NCBI GenBank assembly: GCA_050248495.1
Contig: JBFWSG010000030.1
Location: 1-64,000, forward strand
DNA length: 64,000 nucleotides
Direction of reading: 5' to 3'
Source of the DNA: DASYDU01 sp050248495
GTDB lineage: Bacteria; Planctomycetota; Planctomycetia; Pirellulales; Lacipirellulaceae
In this document: positions 61,844 to 64,000 of the stretch, piece by piece
Numbering within the stretch: position 1 is the stretch's first letter
Layout of the letters: each line of letters starts with the position of its first letter
Program-made: the position numbers and the translations under genes
Notes under the pieces: generated by a model
What the model saw: only the letters and a program-made list of their open reading frames with translations
The model's database searches: none
Told to the model about the DNA's origin: nothing

Positions 61844-63553
61844 GTGACAGCGCTTGTTACATCCAATTCGCACGCAGAGACTCCGCCTCTAGTCAGGCGC
61901 TCACTGCGACGCGCGCTGCAATGGGACGCCGACTTGCCCGCCGACCTGGTCGATCGGATGTGGAATGAGCCGCTGGCACTGCTGGCAGGCGGACAGAAGC
62001 TTCAGGAAAAGCTCCGCTGCACCGTGGCCCGCATCGATCATCCCTCCGGTGTATTTACCTGGAAACACCACAACTGGGGCACGTTGCGCCGCACAGTGAA
62101 AAAATGCCTAGCCCAATCGCCTGCACGAAAGTCATGGCAAGACAGCGGCTATTTGCGGGCGGCGGGAATTCCAACTCCGCGCGTCCGCGCGGTGCTGGAA
62201 TGTCAGCTCGGTCCGTGCCAACACTGCTCCTATCTGCTCACCGACTACATCGTTGGAACGTCGCTCTACCGATTGATGCGCTTCGAGCGGCCGTCGGACG
62301 AATTCATCCAGCACCTCGCCGGTCAGGTCGCCACGATCTGGCAGCAGCTCGACGACCTGGGAGTCTGGCACAACGATTTCAAGACTGAGAATTTTCTCGT
62401 CGACCGCGACGGCAAAGTCTGGCTTATCGATTTTGAGCGGATGCGCCGTTTCGGCACCCACGATCGAGACCGCATGCGGGAGCGTCAGACCAAGGACGCC
62501 CGCGATTTGTTGCATCCACGCAATTGGCGCAGCCAACCCGCAGCTGCAGAAGTATTCCGGCAGGCAATCCTGCGGACCCGGGCCGCGCGCGAGACACTTT
62601 CCAGCCCGCACACCACGGATCATCCACTAAACACTCCTACGCCCTCGGCCAATGTTCCCCACCAGCTCGTGACCGTGCTCGTCACATGTCAAAACGCCGA
62701 GGATACGATCGTCGGTTGCCTGGAATCAGTCCGGGACATGGCCGACGAGATACTCGTCGCCGATTTCGGTTCGACGGACGCCACGCTCGAGCGCGTTCGC
62801 AAATTCGGTGGCTGTCGCATAGTCGAGCCGGGGTGTCTCCCGCCCACGAACCAGCGCGAGGACCAAGTCGTCACGCTGGTCGCCTGGGCCGCGCATCAGG
62901 CGAAACACAATTGGATTCTGCGGCTGCGCCCCGACGAGCAGCTTAACGGCGAATTGAGCCGGCAAATTCAGGACTTGCTCGCCTCGGAGACTAGACTCGA
63001 CGGTTTCGAGATTGCGCGGACCGTTTATCTCCACGGCAAACGGCTTCGCTTCGGCGATTTTCGCAGCGAGCCAGCGATTCGATTGTTCCGCAAGCAGGCA
63101 GCCAAATTTGAACTGCGCGACGGACGCGTCGAAGTGCGGATCCCTTCTGGCCGCGTTGGTTCGGTCAAGTCGCGATTGGTTTATGAGGCCTGCCCGAGCA
63201 TCGAACATTGCGTCCGTGACATGATGCGAATCTCTACGCGGGCGGCCATCGATTCGGTGCAAAATGGCCGGCATGCCTCGCCTCGATCAATTTTGTGGCA
63301 GGTGCCCTGGAGCTTTCTCCGGTCATACGTCATGCGGTGGGGTTGGCTCGATGGCTCGGCCGGTCTGCATGCCAGTTTCATGGCAGCACTGGCGTCTTAT
63401 TTTCGCACGGGAATTCAATGCGAGTTTGAACGCCCGGCATTGGTGCGCCGGTCGTTGGTTCACGACAGCTGGACGCCGCTCCGCGTCTATTCCGATCAGG
63501 ATGAATCGTCGACTGACGAGGCTGCAGCACGGCCGATCCGCGCCGCCGCTTGA
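61844..63553 (+). CDS. Fusion of lipopolysaccharide-kinase-like and GT2 (WaaE-like) domains
   Basis: 569 aa. Residues about 20-245 resemble Kdo/heptose kinases: FTWKHHNWGTLRRTVKKC, VGTSLYRLM and the catalytic loop WHNDFKTENFLVDRDGKVWLIDFERMRRFG, where the D of HND and the D of IDF match kinase catalytic and metal-binding residues. Residues about 265-545 are a GT2 domain (VTVLVTCQNAEDTIVGCLESVRDMADEILVADFGSTDATLE, WILRLRPDEQL) resembling WaaE/KdtX core glycosyltransferases. Separate genes encode these steps in enterobacterial LPS core. GTG at 61844 has GGGG about 10 bases upstream. The next gene begins 33 bases on. Confidence 0.82.
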   Translation: MTALVTSNSHAETPPLVRRSLRRALQWDADLPADLVDRMWNEPLALLAGGQKLQEKLRCTVARIDHPSGVFTWKHHNWGTLRRTVKKCLAQSPARKSWQDSGYLRAAGIPTPRVRAVLECQLGPCQHCSYLLTDYIVGTSLYRLMRFERPSDEFIQHLAGQVATIWQQLDDLGVWHNDFKTENFLVDRDGKVWLIDFERMRRFGTHDRDRMRERQTKDARDLLHPRNWRSQPAAAEVFRQAILRTRAARETLSSPHTTDHPLNTPTPSANVPHQLVTVLVTCQNAEDTIVGCLESVRDMADEILVADFGSTDATLERVRKFGGCRIVEPGCLPPTNQREDQVVTLVAWAAHQAKHNWILRLRPDEQLNGELSRQIQDLLASETRLDGFEIARTVYLHGKRLRFGDFRSEPAIRLFRKQAAKFELRDGRVEVRIPSGRVGSVKSRLVYEACPSIEHCVRDMMRISTRAAIDSVQNGRHASPRSILWQVPWSFLRSYVMRWGWLDGSAGLHASFMAALASYFRTGIQCEFERPALVRRSLVHDSWTPLRVYSDQDESSTDEAAARPIRAAA

Positions 63554-63586
63554 CCCCACAAGCAAACATGTTGGAATTCTCCGCCC

Positions 63587-64000
63587 ATGGAGCTACCGCG
63601 AACGGTTTTCAGGACTCGCCGCGTGATGCAGGTGATCACACCTTCGCACATGTCGGGTGCAGAGATGCAGCTTGTGCGGCTCACCAAACAAATGCAGGCC
63701 CGCGGCCACGAGTTCTCCACGGTCATCAAGCGGCAGTGCTCGGCGACGGCCGAAATGCGCCGCCTGGGGGTCGAGGCCGAGCCGCTGGCGATCGGCGGCA
63801 AGCTCAACGTGCTGGCAATTCACGTCCTCGCCCAGCAGATGCGTCGGACGCGGCCCGACATCATTCAATCCACGCTGTCGACTGCCAGCTGGTGGTGCGG
63901 CTGGCTCGAACGGCTCAGCGGCAGGCCGACGATCGGCCACGTGCAAGGATTCACCTCCGCGCGCTGGCATCGGCAGCAATCCCATTTGCTGGCGGTGTCG
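63587..64000 (+). CDS. Glycosyltransferase family 4, N-terminal part (cut by window edge)
   Basis: The frame runs to the end of the window. RRVMQVITPSHMSGAEMQLVRLTKQMQARGHEFSTVIKR is the GT4 acceptor-domain start with the glycine-rich loop; RPDIIQSTLSTASWWCGWLERLSGRPTIGHVQGFTSARWH fits its continuation. ATG at 63587 is used; ATG at 63626 would also begin at the conserved part. It starts 33 bases after the kinase-GT2 fusion and continues the LPS/capsule cluster beyond the window. The donor domain is not visible. Confidence 0.85.
   Translation, partial: MELPRTVFRTRRVMQVITPSHMSGAEMQLVRLTKQMQARGHEFSTVIKRQCSATAEMRRLGVEAEPLAIGGKLNVLAIHVLAQQMRRTRPDIIQSTLSTASWWCGWLERLSGRPTIGHVQGFTSARWHRQQSHLLAVS

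Overview
The window (about 60% GC by eye) looks like a chromosomal segment of a Gram-negative-type planctomycete, probably near the Pirellulales. This is inferred from the combination of a BBP7-type outer-membrane beta-barrel, a DUF1571 protein, a PEP-CTERM protein, a bacterial alpha-2-macroglobulin, lipid A genes (lpxC, lpxA), Skp/OmpH and a full Tad pilus locus. No rRNA, transposase, integrase, phage gene or CRISPR array was seen. Two tRNA genes are present.

Layout: 0-7.6 kb holds the end of an ABC permease, a minus-strand skp-lpxC-lpxA-oxidoreductase run (lipid A), a response regulator with an FHA-GAF histidine kinase, and an MBL-fold hydrolase. 7.8-10.8 kb has a DUF1571 protein, a ParE-type toxin-antitoxin pair whose toxin seems to have lost its start codon, and a WcaJ-type sugar transferase. 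11.1-20.6 kb has a 2069-aa alpha-2-macroglobulin, a higBA pair, a Nudix protein and the cysteine desulfurase/A-type Fe-S pair. 20.9-25.2 kb has an orphan Flp pilin, secreted and TPR proteins, and rsmH followed by a tiny membrane protein. 25.7-31.1 kb has a glycosyltransferase, queA, and a tandem pair of secreted paralogues bracketed by a duplication of the queA 3' end. 31.1-35.9 kb has a WD40 protein and two glycosyltransferases. 36.0-45.7 kb is the Tad (Flp pilus) locus on the minus strand: flp, a 52-aa membrane protein, prepilin peptidase, cpaB, cpaC secretin, cpaE, tadA, tadB, tadC. 46.4-58.6 kb mixes a terpenoid-cyclase-fold protein, a DUF362 protein, BBP7, a hybrid kinase, a cupin, a PEP-CTERM protein, tRNA-Ala(GGC), a flippase-like membrane protein, a chemoreceptor-like protein of reversed architecture, a degenerate phosphodiesterase-like protein and tRNA-Arg(ACG). 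58.7-64 kb is a surface-polysaccharide/LPS-core cluster with two unusual multi-domain fusions.

Functionally the window is dominated by cell-envelope biology: lipid A synthesis, probable LPS core or capsule assembly, Tad pili, cysteine-rich outer-membrane proteins and secreted proteins. The most notable oddities are (i) four intergenic elements around the Tad locus built from 7- or 8-nt near-tandem words arranged as inverted arms, (ii) the queA-tail duplication flanking a two-gene cassette, (iii) a methyltransferase-like/nucleotidyltransferase-like/NDP-kinase-like fusion, (iv) a kinase-glycosyltransferase fusion, and (v) a ParE toxin reading frame whose expected GTG start reads GTA.
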